A stretch of 64,000 nt of DNA from Tetrahymena thermophila SB210 (lineage: Eukaryota > Ciliophora > Oligohymenophorea > Hymenostomatida > Tetrahymenidae). This document shows, piece after piece, positions 26,888 through 39,938 of the stretch. The translations under genes and the position numbers were made by a program. The notes beneath the pieces were generated by a model. That model made no database searches and had not been told where the DNA came from. It saw only the letters and a list, made by a program, of their open reading frames with translations. Within the stretch, counting starts at the first letter, position 1, and each line of letters begins with the position of its first letter. The stretch lies in the NCBI RefSeq assembly GCF_000189635.1, contig NW_002476481.1, positions 62,001 through 126,000 of the forward strand, written 5' to 3'.

Positions 26888-29800
26888 ATGAAAATTTAAA
26901 ATTTTATATTACTAATATGTAATTTCACTCTATGCTATGCCGCGTTACCTATCAATGTTGGTTAATTTTGGTTTTAAATTACTGTAAGTTTAAAATTATA
27001 TTAGGTTTTTAAAGATAATCATGTTAATTTGAATAACTTAAAGGAAGACCAAAGCATTATTTACCTTGACTCTGATTAAAACCAATGGGTATATAGTAGA
27101 TTAAATTAAAATGGTGATATTATCCTTTCAATTAATCTCAAATATTTTATGGGAAAATCTGATTTAAATGACGAATATATGATTGAAGTAAAGGATTGAT
27201 TATATATTCATTACTTCTGCATTTCAAAATATAAACTTACTTTATTAATTAATACTTATATTCCTAAAATATAAAAAATAGTCAGATTAATCAAATCATC
27301 GCTATCTCTATATATTTAGCTATTAATAAGGAAAATATCAATAAATAGATTACGATCTATTATTATAAACTCAAAATAATTAAAAATTCGATTGCAAAAA
27401 TAATATTTAATCATACGGAAATGCAAGAACAAGATACTTAAAAAGAGTATTCATTTTAGTTAATTGTTTTATAAAATATATATTTATCATTTATTATTTA
27501 TATTTAGGATTCAAATTATGTGAAAAATGATAGTACTTATATAAGCTAAATAAATAAAAATTTCTCTCCTTCTGTTTAACTAATTCAAAAAATTAAATCT
27601 TTTTAGAAATCTCCATATTACTTCTAATATGAAGATTATTCTAGTAATATAGCTTATATTTATTGGAAAGGCAACAAGTATCAACTAAGTGGTATTAAAA
27701 GATCTCTGGTTATTGATGTAATTAATATTAATATAAGTTTAATCAAAATTAATTTATTTTTAGTATGAAAATGATATAGTTTTGAATGAAGCCAAAATAT
27801 TAGGAAAATTTAGTTTTCTAAACAATGCTATTGAATTTAAATATTAAATATAATTATCATCTGATGTAAGCCTAATAGCCTTCACTGAAATATATACAGT
27901 TAATCAGGTAATTTCTAATAGCTTTTCTCATTAAATTAAAATATATATTATTAATAAATTTTTTTTAATTTCATCATTTATTTTCATATTGTTTATAATA
28001 AAAATTTTTATTGATAAAATGAAAGTAGTTAATATTATTTAAATTTATATTTATTTTAAATAAATAAAAATAGGTTAAATTGATTGGAATTTATGATTAA
28101 TCTCTAAAATTTTATGATCTAAACACTTTTCAATAAGTTAGCTTAAGTAGTAATAGCGATTAAATAGGATAAATTACTTATTTTAACTAATTATTTTCAT
28201 ATAAAAATTTAATTATTGTCAAAACTGATGTGTATAAAATGAGTTATGACCAAGTAAGTAACCAAGTTACCTTAAAAAAATTAAAGTCTCTTGATAAAGA
28301 ATTAACTCTGATATACCAAACATAAGCTAATGCAATATGGAGAACTTCATTTACATAAGTAATTTTTTATGATAAAAACTTGATTAAAAAAAATATATTA
28401 TTTAAGGGATAAACATAAATTTTGTAAGTTAATGGTTAAAATCAAATAACTTCTATGGAAAGAATCATATGTTAGAATGGATAATTTTTGACATCAAAGT
28501 AATTTTTAAAAATTTAATAAATTATAATTTACACTTTTATTAATACATATAGTTCAGATTGTACATAATGCAAAATAGATGAAATATTACAGAAGTAAAT
28601 TTACAATATCTAAAGAAACTATTAATAAAAATAATTTATTATAATAACTTAAAGTGATAAATGTGTCAGCTGTCCTCAAGGTTCAAAGAAATTGTAAAAT
28701 ATTTTATTTTAGGAATATATTAATAAATTTGATTATTATAAACTTATGATTAGAGATATTAATGATAATGTTTGTACTTCTTCTGTATCTTCAAATTGTG
28801 ATTAACCCAGTGCCTAAAAAAGTTGTGATTGCCCAAATTACTATTACTAAAATTCTTCGTAACAAAAATTTGTTTATTTTCTTAAAAATAACATAAAAAA
28901 TTGAAAACAATAATTTTAATAGTCAAAAATGCATCCAATGTTAGACTGGTTAATAATTTAATAAGTAAATAATTTTTTATTTGTTGTTAAAAATACTTTT
29001 AAGTTTATTTTTAATTAATTAATTTATTAAGCATTAAAGACTCTTGTGATCAAGCTTGCGATGATGGAAGTTTTTTTAAGTAAAAACTATAATATTTTAA
29101 TTTATTTATTTTGTTGAAAGTTAAATTTTTTGCAATTAATCATATAGAAATTATCTATTTTCTAAATTATTTCATTTAAAAATAAATAATTACATTTTTG
29201 GATAGATTAATAAATTGATTTTATTAATTAATTTGTATATTAACAGTGGCTCAGCTTGCTAAAAATGTACAATTAACTGTATTAAGTGTTAGAGTGATAA
29301 AACTTGTGATTAATGTGATTAAACAAATGGATATTTTTTAGATGCTAATAAGTTAAAATATTAAATTTTATCTTAAATTTATCATATTTATTATTTATTT
29401 TGTTAATTAGATAAAGTTGCTTAAAGTGTGATCAGAATCTTTATTAAATTTTGAATAATCAGTAAATAGTTTTATTTTTAATTCAAAAATATTCAATATT
29501 CATTATTTTAATAGGAAAAACGGATGTGATTGTTAGAAAGGTTATTTTTTAGACAATACTTCTTAATGCTTAAAATGTTAAGAAGGATGTAATGATTGCG
29601 ATAACACTAAATGTAATTAATGTATCTAAGGATATTATAAGGATGCTTCGACTAATTAGTGTTAAAAATGTATGGTTAATTGTGATTAATGCACTCAAAA
29701 GGATTAATGTGACCAATATAAAACTTGCCAATCTGGTTAATATCTCGATAAATAAACCAATCAATGCTAAAAATGCATGGATAATTGTGATTAATGCACT

Positions 29801-31690
29801 CAAAAGGATTAATGCGATTAATGGAAAACTTGCCCATCTGGTTAATATCGTGATAAATAAACGAATCAATGCTAAAAATGTATGGATAATTGTGATTAAT
29901 GCACTCAAAAGGATTAATGTAACCAATGGAAAACTTGTCCATCTGGTTAATATCGTGATAAATAAACAAATCAATGCTAAAAATGTATGGATAATTGTGA
30001 TTTATGCACTTAAAAGGATTAATGTAACCAATGGAAAACTTGCCAATCTGGTTAATATCGAGATAAAGAAACGAATCAATGTTAATCATGCCATCCTAAA
30101 TGCAAAAGTTGCAACGGCCCAAAAGAAAATAACTGTAGAGAATGCTTTAATTAATTTTTTGTTAACGAGGAAGGAAAATGCTCAGAATGTGAAATTGGAT
30201 AGTATAAAGAAAAAAGTAAATGCATGAATTGTCACTGGAGCTGCAAAGAATGTAATGGTCCAGATGAAAATAATTGTCTTTCTTGCTAAAATTCGTTGGA
30301 ACTTTCTAGTGAAAATACATGTTTAAGTGAAAAATAAAAGGAAAATGAAGAAGATGAGAAAAAAATCTGTGACTATTCATGGTTTGAATTCGAAGATAAA
30401 GAAAAATTATGTCAAAAAAGTTTACAATATGCCAAATTAAACAACCAATTTATTGATAAACTTTCACTGGTCAATTTAATTCTTGCATTTATCGTTTCTA
30501 TTTTTGTGCCTCTTTTTAGTCCTTTTGCATGGTTTTATATTTAATAGTAATAGTTAATTGGTAATTTTGCTTTACTAAAATCGATGAATATAATGTGGAT
30601 AAATCAGTTACAGCTAAAGGTTTCTTTCGGACATAATGTTATCAATAACTTTTCTAACTTTTTATAAAAAAATGAAGATAAAATATTTTCATTTTCCCTC
30701 TTTGATGAATTTGCATTTGAGACTTAAGACTTATATAAATATTTTATTGAAAATACTTTAGTTCATGCATCTATTTTCATAGTAATAATTGTTATATTTG
30801 GTCTACTTATGATACTAAAGTCACATAGCGCTTTCGCTGAAAAATTACTTGGATATATACAATGGAATTTGTTTATCAGGTTTTTTATGATTTCATCTAA
30901 TTTCATAATCTTATCAGCACTTATTGAATTTAAATAAGGAAGTTTCAAAAATATAACAAGCTTAGTAATCTTTATAATTATTGGAATATTTTACTTAATT
31001 TTCTAGATTAAATCTCTCAGATTTTTATTTTCTTACCATTACTATTTGAGGTTTTTTGATAAAAAAACATTAATATGCCTTAAGAACGGACTACTTGACA
31101 CTCAAAGATGGCCAAGACTATTTTGGTTCATTTTTGAAATCAGAAAAATTATTTCTTGTGTTTTACTTTATCTATTGCAAGACACTATTTATGCACCATG
31201 GATTGTTTTAGGATTGTCTATAATTCAGATAGTTTACTTTGTAATTTACAAGCCATTAATAGACAAAAAAGCAAATATCTTAATTGTAATAATTGAGCTT
31301 ATGTTTGCTTTTGTAACTACTTTTATATCATTACAAAACTATTTCAGTATTCAATCAGGTTTTGCTAGCTAAAGCAGAAATATTTTCATAGCTAAAGGTA
31401 AATTTTTTATTAGTTAAATTCATAGTAAAAACATTTTTTTATAAAAAGTAATAAGTGGTGGACTTTTAGCTATTCAAGCTTTTTGTTTAGTTGCTTTAAT
31501 CTATATATGTGCTTATGCTTTCATTAAATTAATTATTTAAAATAAAAAAGATAGATTATAAAATAGCTTTGAAAACAGCCATCTTATAATTTAACAAAAC
31601 TTAAAATTTGAAAGCTTTGATCAAATAATCACAGCTTTAGCTGGTTCAAGCTAAAATATATCTTGGCAACAAAAAACTAAAAAGAAATGA
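26888..31690 (+). CDS. Gene A1: furin-like Cys-rich repeat, multi-pass membrane protein (complete copy)
   Basis: Multi-exon gene from ATG 26888 to TGA 31688-31690. The first exons (26888-27187, 27282-27446, 27508-27717, 27764-27907, 28074-28358, 28407-28498, 28553-28594, then 28655 onward) join in phase. A signal peptide (ILLICNFTLCYAALP) is followed by about 320 residues of beta-rich ectodomain, then a Cys-rich region of CxxC-type furin-like repeats from about 28553 to 30300. This contains four 105-bp (35-residue) tandem units at 29661-30080 with the core DNCDQCTQKDQC. From about 30460 come at least six hydrophobic segments (for example FIVSIFVPLFSPFAWF) and a short cytoplasmic Gln-rich tail after a last intron (31398-31451). 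Ciliates carry large families of such proteins; ligand or channel function is unknown. This is the only copy of the cluster with the membrane part. Confidence 0.8.
29661..30080 (+). repeat. 105-bp tandem repeat inside A1 (4 units)
   Basis: Four units with a period of exactly 105 bp, each containing CTAAAAATG(C/T)ATGGATAATT or a close variant at 29661, 29766, 29871 and 29976. Each encodes one 35-residue furin-like unit with six cysteines. The repeat makes open frames in the other five frames as well; these are by-products. Confidence 0.9.
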
Positions 31691-33772
31691 ATTTTTATCT
31701 CAATAAATTTTCATAAAAAAATAATATTAATTAATTTTTCCTATTAAAGAAAGTTATAATAAAATTTATCAATTATTTACTAAAATAAATAAATAAATAT
31801 TAAACTATTTATATCATAAAGCCTATTTATTCCTATAATAAATTTCTAATTAATATAATATCATTTTTCGTTTTATTTTATCTTAAGTAATTTCAAATTT
31901 TATTTAATCTTAAGTAATATTATATTGTATAAAATCTCATAGAATTCATTTCTTTTAAAACTAATTTTTTTCATTTTTTATAAATAAACTTACGTTCTAT
32001 TTTTAAATATAACTGTACCTTATTTTATATTAATAATGAATATTTTTTTCTTTCTAAGTCTTAATTATTTCCTTTACATTGAACTTTCTGCCCAATATAT
32101 GAAGGGTGCCCAATATATGCCTGCCCAATGTAGACAGATTATACTGTATATATATTAAATGTCAACTAAACATTCAAATAAAATTATTGAACTATTAAAT
32201 TTTTAAATATTTTTATTGCATTCTAAGCAAAAAAAGAATATTTGGCTTCTTTTCTTTTATTTGAAAAATTTACATTTTCTTTTTATTCTCTCTTATTAAA
32301 TCAAAAGATAAATTCAAAACTTAATTAAAATTGAGAGTTTTTTATGAGCAACCATAAGGTCTCTTTAACTTGAGATTAAACAAAGCCTCTTGTATTAGAG
32401 TGCTTCTTATTAAAGTTTGCCAAAATTTAAATTATTTAGATATATGAATAAATTAAATTAATTGAAATAGTAACCTTTTAAAGAATCCAAGCAGCTAAGG
32501 AAAAAATGTTTAAAAAAAACAAATTTTATGGAAGGTGTTGAAAAGGAAACACCAACTTACAAAAAATAGCTAATTCATGCATGAGCCAAATTATTGTAAA
32601 AAAGCATGAAGAAAAATTTATCTTAGAAGAACTATTTAAGAAATTAATTATATATTTAAATTGATTTATAAATAAATTCTATTGTAAATTTGAATTTCAA
32701 ATAGTAAAAATTTGTGATTTATAAAAGACTCTTTAAGAAACATTTCATTAAAAATTTTTTATGTTTGTATTCAATTCAAAATGAATTTTATGTTTTAGTT
32801 TTATCTTTATTTTTATACTTTTTCCTTACTTTGCAAAAAATATTTAGCTTAACAAGATAAAACTTTATTACAATTTGACTAATTAAGTAAATTTTACATT
32901 TAGCTCATAGTGTTAAAGACACGAAAATTTAATATTAAACTCAACTACTAATAAATTTAAATGTTTTATTTGTTTTAGTCATTATTTAAATCTTTAAAGG
33001 AATTAGAATTATATAAAATATTTATAAGAAGGATAACTAATTTTACAAAGGAGCTTTAGATTTATTTAAATTAATACCCTCTTTTACTTAATTTCTTTAG
33101 CAGCTTAACTTACTATCTAAAACTTATAATTTAAAATATCATTGTTACTCAAAATAGCTATTAAAGAAAATCAAATATTTTATATGAATCAAATAAGTTG
33201 AAAAAAGAACTCTCAGTAACAAACAAAAAATATGCTTTTCTAATAAATAAATCACAGTGGAATTCGATTTTCAAAATAATTTGCTAATAGGCAGACTTAA
33301 GTTAAATTTAAAGTATTTGGAAAAATAAACAAATAATCAAAAATTAAAAGAAATCAAAATGAGGAAAGTTGTGGGCTAAAATTTTTCTATTTGAAGAAAA
33401 AGTATTATAGTACTAGTTAATAATTAAAATATTCTATATTTTTAAAGAATTTAAATTACAATTGGTATTTATTTCAGAATTTGATATGTAGTATAATATA
33501 AGATTATTTAAAATCATACAATTTTTTAATTAAATTATTTATCTTCTAGGTTAAGTTGAAAGCTATAGAGTTAATCAAAAATTTAATTCAGTCTTTATTG
33601 ATAACTTTATTTTATATAGATTTGTCTTTAATTATTGGCACTAATTTATTTTTTGAAAGAAAAAATAATCAGAATAAATAATAAGTAAGTAAATAAATAA
33701 ATAAATAAATTGCTCTATCATCATATATAAATAGATACTATCAAGCAACTAACTAAAATTAGAAATTATAAA
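31691..33772. other. Intergenic; spacer plus left part of duplicated unit (copy 2)
   Basis: Bases 31691-32500 are unique AT-rich spacer with a small GC-richer repeat at 32087-32131. From about 32560 to 33772 the sequence is a diverged copy of 25680-26887, including the conserved promoter block. No gene is seen. Confidence 0.6.
32087..32131. repeat. Three spaced copies of TGCCCAATATATG
   Basis: CTGCCCAATATATG, GTGCCCAATATATG and CTGCCCAATGTAG occur within 45 bases. The motif is GC-richer than its surroundings. No function can be assigned. Confidence 0.7.
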
Positions 33773-36699
33773 ATGAAAATTTAAAATTTTATATTACTAA
33801 TCTGTAATATCACTCTATGCTATGCCGCATTACCTATCAATGTTGGTGAATTTTGGTTTTAAATTACTGTAAGTTAAAAATTATATTAGGTTTTTAAAGA
33901 TAATCATGTTAATTTGAATAAATTAAAGGAAGACCAAAGCATTATTTACTATGACTCTGATTAAAGCCAATGGGTATACAGTAGATTAAATTAAAATGGT
34001 GATATTATTTTTTCAATTAAGCTCAAAAATTTTAACGCTAAAACTCATTTAAATGACGAATATATGATTGAAGTAACGGATTGCTTATATATTCATTACT
34101 TCTGCATTTCAAATATAAACTTACTTTATTAATACATATATTCTAAAAATATAAAAAATAGTCAGATTAATCAAGCCATCGCTATCTCTATATATTTAAT
34201 TATAAATAAGGTAAATACCAAAAAATAGATTACGACCTATTATTATAAACACAAAATGATTAAGAATTCGATTGCAAAAATAAAATTTAATCATACGGAA
34301 AAAAAAGAACAAGATACTTAAAAAGAGTATTTATTTTAGTTATTTTTTTTATAAAATATATATTTATCTTTTATTATTTATATTTAGTATTTAAATTATG
34401 TGAAGTATGATGGTAGTTCTATGAGCTTAATAAGTAAAAAATTTTCTCCTACTGATGCACTAACTCTAAGTGTTAACTCTTTTTAGAAATCTCCATATTA
34501 CTTCTAATATTAAGAAACTTCTAGTAATATAGCTTATATTTATTGGAAAGACAACAAGTATCAAATAAGAGGTATTAAAAAATCTCTCGTTATTGATGTA
34601 ATTAATATTAATATAAGTTGAATCAATATTAATTTATTTTTAGTATGAAAATGATATAGTTTTGACTGATGCCAGCATATTTGGAAAATTTAGTTTTGAT
34701 AAGGATGTTATTGAATTTAAATATTAAATATAGTTATAAAGTGATGTAAGCGAAATAGCTTACACTGAAATATATACAGTTAATCAGGTAATTTCTAACG
34801 TTTTCCTCATTAAAAATTAAATTAAATACTATAAACAATTTTTTAATTTTCATCATTTCTTTGCATATTTCTATTCAAATAGGTAAAATTTTTTATTGAT
34901 AAAATAAAAGTAGCTAAAATTATTTAAATTTATATTTATTTTTAATAAATAAAAAAGGTTAAATTGATTGGGATTTATGATTAATCTCTAAAATTTTATG
35001 ATCTAAACACTTTTCAAGAAGTTAGCTTAAGTAGTAATAGCGATTAAATTGGATAAATTAGTTATTTTAACGAATTATTTTCATATAAAAATTTAATTAT
35101 TGTCAAAACTGATGTGTATAAAATGAGTTATGACCAAACAAGCAACCAAGTTACCTTAAAAAAATTAAAGTCTCTTGATAAAGAATTAACTCTGATTAAC
35201 CAAACATAAGCTAATGCAATATGGAGAACTTCGTTTACATAAGTAATTATTTAAAATAAAAACTTGATTTTTAAAAAAATTTTTTTATTTAAGGGATAAA
35301 CATAAATTTTGTAAGTTGCTGGCTAAAATCAAATAGCTTCTATGGAAAGAATCTTATGTTAGGATGGATAATTTTTGACATCAAAGTAATTTTTAATAAT
35401 TTAAAAAATTATAATTTACACATTTATTATTACTTATAGTTCAGATTGCATATAATGCAAAACAGATGAAATATTAAGGAAGTAAATTTACAATACAGTA
35501 TTTTGATGCCAAGTATCCTTGTACTTAATTTTTTAATTAAAAACTATTTGAAACGAATAATTATTTTAAAATATAAATGAATTAGGATACTTGTCATTAA
35601 AATACTGTATGTATCTAAAAAATTATTAATTAAATTATTATCATAAATTAAAGTGATAAATGTGTCAGCTGTCCTCAAGGTTCAAAAAAATTGTAAAATA
35701 TTTTATTTGAGGAATTTATTAATAAATTTGAATATTATAAATTTATAATTAGAAATATAAATGATAATATTTGTTTTCCTTGCGATTAGCCCACTGCCTA
35801 AAAATCTTGTGAATGCCAAAATTACAATTACTAAAATTCTTCGTAACAAAAATTTCATTAATTTCAAACAAATAACATAAAAAAAAAAATTTTAATAGTC
35901 TAAAATGCATCGAATGCTAGTTTGGTTAATAATTTAATAAGTAACTAATTATTATTGATTAAGATTCTTTTAAGTTTATATTGTTATTTATTAATTTATT
36001 AAGGACTAAAGACTCTTGCGATTAAATATGTGATGATGGAAGTTTTTTTAAGTAAAAAATTAATAATAATATTTTATTTAAATTAGTTTGTTTAAAATTA
36101 AATTAAGTACAATTAATGAAATAGAAGCTATCTATTTATAAAATCTCATAATTTAAAAATAATTAAATGCTATTTCAAATAATAATTTGATTATATTTTG
36201 TTATTAAAATTAAATTAATTATTACTTTTTTGAATTATTTTTAGATTAATAAATTTATTATATTAATTAATTTATATATTATTAGTGGCTCAACTTGCTA
36301 AAAATGTACAACAAACTGCATTAAGTGTTCGAGTGATTAAATTTGTGATTAATGTGATGAAACAAATGGATATTTTTTAGATGCTAATAAGTTAAAATAT
36401 TAAATTTTATAATAAATTTATCTTAATTATTATTTATTTTATTAATTAGATAAAATTGCTTTAAGTGTGATCAGAATCTTAATTAAATTTTAAATAATCA
36501 GTAAAATAATTTTATTTTTTATTGAAAAGTATTTGATGTTCTTTATATTAATAGGAAAAACGGATGTGTTTGTTAAAAAGGTTATTTTTTAGACAATGAT
36601 TCTTAATGCAAAAAGTGTAAAAAAGGGTGTGATGATTGCGATAAAAACAAATGTAATTAATGTGTCGCTGGATATTATAAAATGTATAAAATTATTTGA
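33773..36699 (+). CDS. Gene A2: furin-like Cys-rich protein lacking the membrane part
   Basis: Paralogue of A1 with the same signal peptide, ectodomain and first Cys-rich exons, in the same exon pattern and with open exons throughout what I checked. The coding frame ends at TGA 36697-36699, just after CNQCVAGYYK. A1 continues at this point into the 35-residue repeats and the membrane segments. The 3' sequence that replaces them is shared with A4, so the loss predates their duplication. The product would be a secreted ectodomain, or the locus may be a decaying copy. A 116-bp TIR element sits in the intron before the DKCVSC exon. Confidence 0.65.
35494..35609. mobile_element. MITE-like element, TA/CAGT ends, in A2 intron
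   Basis: The 25-bp ends TACAGTATTTTGATGCCAAG.. and its near-perfect inverse (23 of 25 match) bound a 116-bp non-coding insert. The A1 intron lacks it. The TA boundary followed by CAGT is typical of Tc1/mariner-type elements, so this is probably a non-autonomous member. The same element is at 51063-51168 in A4 and half of it at about 46943-46998 in A3. Confidence 0.85.
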
Positions 36700-37330
36700 A
36701 TTCTATCCCAAGCAAAAAATACTACACTATCACTTCAGCCACACCACTCGTCATTTTTTTAAATTTTTATATTTTTTTTGGGGAGTATTAAGTGAGTTAG
36801 AGTTCGTATTTTTCTAACTATATCTATTATAAAAATATTAATATGATGAATTTATATATTAATTCTTTATTTTTATATTTGTTTTTTTGTTTTCTCATCT
36901 AAATTAAATTATTTAATAAAATATTTAGTTATATATTTCAAAAAAATTACATATATTTAATGTCTTCTATAAATATTATTAATTGCTATTCTAGCATTTC
37001 TGCTTTATTATAGCTTAATCTTGATCCTCTTTCTAAAATGATCAAACAATGAGGGTACATAATAGATACTTTGAGAATTTTTACTTGATAAAAATAACAT
37101 AAATACATACATTTAAGAATGAACGATAAATCAGGTAAAAAATAATAAATTTATTTCTATTATAAAATTAATTATTCATAATTATTTTAGTAAAAATTCA
37201 TATTTTAAATTTGAATAAATAACAGTTTATCACTTTTCTTTTTTGAGATAAAATTGAACAAAAATACATATATAAAACTTCTACTAATAAAAATATTACT
37301 ATCTAATATTTTAATAGGCTTTAAGAATCT
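36700..37330. other. Intergenic between A2 and decayed B copy
   Basis: About 630 bases of AT-rich DNA that align closely with 52241-52978 between A4 and the intact B gene, apart from small indels (D4 has an extra stretch near 52760-52840). It should contain the B promoter. Confidence 0.6.
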
Positions 37331-38227
37331 ATGGGCATTTTAAGTTTTGACATTTTTTCATCTAAATTTTATTTCAACTTATTCTAATAGTAAAAAGGTA
37401 AAAAAACTTTGTTAGGTGCATTTTTATCATAGTTAGTAATATTAGAATTTTTATGCTACTTAATTTATCTACTGTATTAGTATTATGATAATTAAATTTA
37501 ACCTACATTTAGATCATAAAATTTTTTTTAGGATTTTACTAATGTTGAATTGAGCAATGATCTTTACAAATTTAAATAGATTCAACTTAACTCAGAATTT
37601 AGATGATATTTAGGAATAGCAAAACTTAACTGACCCGGTTTTTGTACCTTATTTCTAATACACAAATTATACTGAAAATGAATTTATTTACATTAATCCT
37701 ATAAAATGCTAAAACCCTTTGCTTGATGGATTCAATTGTTTTGATTTTTCTTTGATTTAAAACTATAGCCTTATCAAAACATAAGGCAATAAAATTTGGT
37801 CATGAATTTATCTCACTATTTACACTTGTTAAGATGCTAACATACAATTTGATCTGCAATTAAATTGTGCTAATTAGTAAGAAATTTATATAATGATAAA
37901 TGATGGTAGTAACATATTGCAAATAAAACTGATAAAAATAAGAATTTTTACTACTCTTCTTATAAAATTTGTATCAAGAAACATTTTTATAGCTAGTGAG
38001 CAACGAATTTAATAGTGAAAGCAAGAAATAAATTGAATCGTAATCTTAAATATAGTAATAAAATGAAAAATAAACTCCTTTTTAAGTAGACCAACCATCA
38101 AAAGTGCCATAATTTTAAAGTAAATTAAAGTAATATTTAGACCAAAACAACTTTTCTTACATTTAGCACTAATCAGAAAGCAGAGTGTTTAATTTTAGAA
38201 ATGAGTAAAAAAAACAATATTTAAAAT
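37331..38227 (+). pseudogene. Decayed copy of gene B (two-TM-segment protein)
   Basis: Aligns with the B gene at 52979-54270 from the same ATG (MGILSFDIFSS). Compared with that copy it has a 2-base loss near 37583, a TGA at 37803-37805 where the other copy has TCA, and a 390-bp deletion at 37930/37931 that removes the segment before the second hydrophobic region. Similarity stops near 38227, so the C-terminal half is absent. It keeps recognisable pieces such as VFVPYFQYTNYTENEF. It is a host-gene paralogue that has lost function. Confidence 0.85.
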
Positions 38228-38698
38228 AATAGAAATTATTTTATTTTTGACAATTTAAATATTTGGGATATTTTAAAAATTTGGGGATATGGAATTTTCT
38301 TAATTAAATCAAAACACTAAATTTCGCTTATTGTAAATTGAAATGGCATTTAACTCTACATATTTAAAATAAGTTTTAGAAGTTTAATATTTTTTTAAAA
38401 GCAATACCTAACTACCTATTTATGGAATTAAAAAATATACATAAGCTTATTACAGAATAAATATTTGGAATAATTAGTTAAAAATTATCACAAACATACA
38501 TTCTTACAAAAAATAAAAATATTTAACAATCATTTAAAAAAATATATTTTAATCCTGATCCATTATTATTTTTAAATGAACAATTAAAACAGCAGCAATA
38601 GCTAAGTCTATCTATTTAGATAATCTTTTCATATGAAGGAATATCACTGTCTATATCATAAACAGTAATATCCTTTATTATTTTCCATTTTTTTATTT
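38228..38698. other. Intergenic; includes shifted tail remnant of gene C1
   Basis: From about 38560 to 38698 the minus strand holds remnants of the GPI-type tail of C1, split between frames (IPSYEKIIQ and LAIAAVLIV). The rest is AT-rich with no gene. Confidence 0.55.
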
Positions 38699-39344
38699 TC
38701 AGTTCTTGTTCTTAGCTTTTTCTTCAGCTTAGCTAGCTTTTTCTTATAAAGCTTTCAGATATTCAGAAATCTCCAGAATTTAATTATAAATTTACTCATC
38801 ATAATTCTAAATTAAAAAAGTTTAATTAGATTCAATAAAATTTAATTTAGCAATTATATGAGTCATTTCCATATTATCTTAAGCTTCTTTCAATTGTTTT
38901 TAAGCTTGTTTCAATTCTTTCTCAGCTTTATCATAAGCTTATTTATTTTATTCGTGGAGTTTAGTAGCTTTATCATATTATAATGCATAATCATTAGCTT
39001 CATTTTTCAAATTAATATCTTCAGGTTTAGCATTAGCAGCTTCTAAGCTTAAATTTTTATATTTTTCAGCATAAAATTTTTCTTTAAAAGATATAAGGGT
39101 AGCTTTATCAGCTTCTTCGTATTGTTTCTAAGCTAGTTTTGCAGCCTTTTTAGCTTCTTCAAGAGTCTTCACAGCGTGATTATAAGCTTTCTTACTTTCT
39201 TCAGCAGTACCTTTAGCTACTTCAACAGCTTCTTTATATTTATCAAGTTGGTCTTTAAAATTGTCTAATTCGCTTTCATTTTATCCATAAATATTTGCCA
39301 AGAAGAGGGCAGCAATTAAAAGAATAAATAACTTTTTATTCATT
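38699..39344 (-). pseudogene. Gene C1: Lys/Glu/Ala-rich secreted protein, frameshifted
   Basis: Starts MNKKLFILLIAAL at 39344 like C4. An extra T in the signal-peptide region (around 39299-39303, CTTCTTTGG) shifts the frame to a TGA after 22 codons. The remaining frame is open for about 200 codons and encodes a Lys/Glu/Ala/Gln heptad-like helix (KGTAEESKKAYN, DKAEKELKQAQKQLKEAQ). It ends at TGA 38701-38699 after AEEKAKNKN, while tail remnants follow in other frames. Either a young pseudogene or one assembly indel plus a true tail loss; the tail being shifted too favours decay. Paralogues are C2, C3 and C4. Confidence 0.7.
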
Positions 39345-39845
39345 TTTATTTTATTAGTTTATTATTTTTATTTATGTGAATTAATTAATTATAACATTTT
39401 AGAGATTAAAAACTGGCTTTTTCAAGAACAGTTTATATCAAGTTTACACAGCTTAGTAAAACAGCGTTAATTAGTGAGCTAATTTGCTTAAAACTATTTA
39501 TAATTTAAATAGCTAGCTATTTTTATGGTAATAGTAAAATTTTTCTAGTAATATTTTGAGTCACAATATTAAAAGTTAATTTTATTGTATTACTTAATAT
39601 GAATTATAATAATTTTTTAGCTCTAAAATAATTTTCAATTAATGATACGAAAATATTAAATAGTTAGTTAGTATTTATTTTTTTTTATCAGCAAAAAGGT
39701 AGTATTTGCAAAATATTAATTTTAAAATGAATAAGAATGGTTAGCTATCTAATTAAGTAATCCATGATCAATAAATAACAATCTATTTCCTTTAAAAATT
39801 TCAAATAAATATAAATTGTTATTTATTTTTAAATAAAAAAATTTA

Positions 39846-39895
39846 AGATTTAATCAGATTAAAAGTGTAAATTAAAGATTTTATAATTAAAGTTG
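39846..39895 (-). promoter_or_regulatory. Conserved upstream block of the C family (C1 copy)
   Basis: GATTTAATCAGATTAAAAGT followed by GTAAATTAAAGATTTTATAA recurs upstream of C1 (about 500 bases), C2 (two copies, 42479-42520 and 42601-42644) and C3 (46058-46103). It is the best-conserved non-coding piece around these genes. A regulatory role is inference. Confidence 0.5.
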
Positions 39896-39907
39896 CTGTT
39901 TAATGGT

Positions 39908-39938
39908 TATAGTATTAGTATTAGTATTAGTATTAGTT
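39908..39938. repeat. TTAGTA hexanucleotide microsatellite
   Basis: About four to five tandem copies of AGTATT, followed by degenerate TAGTTATAGTAA. A simple repeat; not the ciliate telomere repeat. Confidence 0.8.

Noticed and set aside
29570-30227. Several long frames on both strands across the A1 repeat
   Set aside because: By-products of the 105-bp period; the true frame gives the CxxC furin-like repeats and joins the flanking exons.
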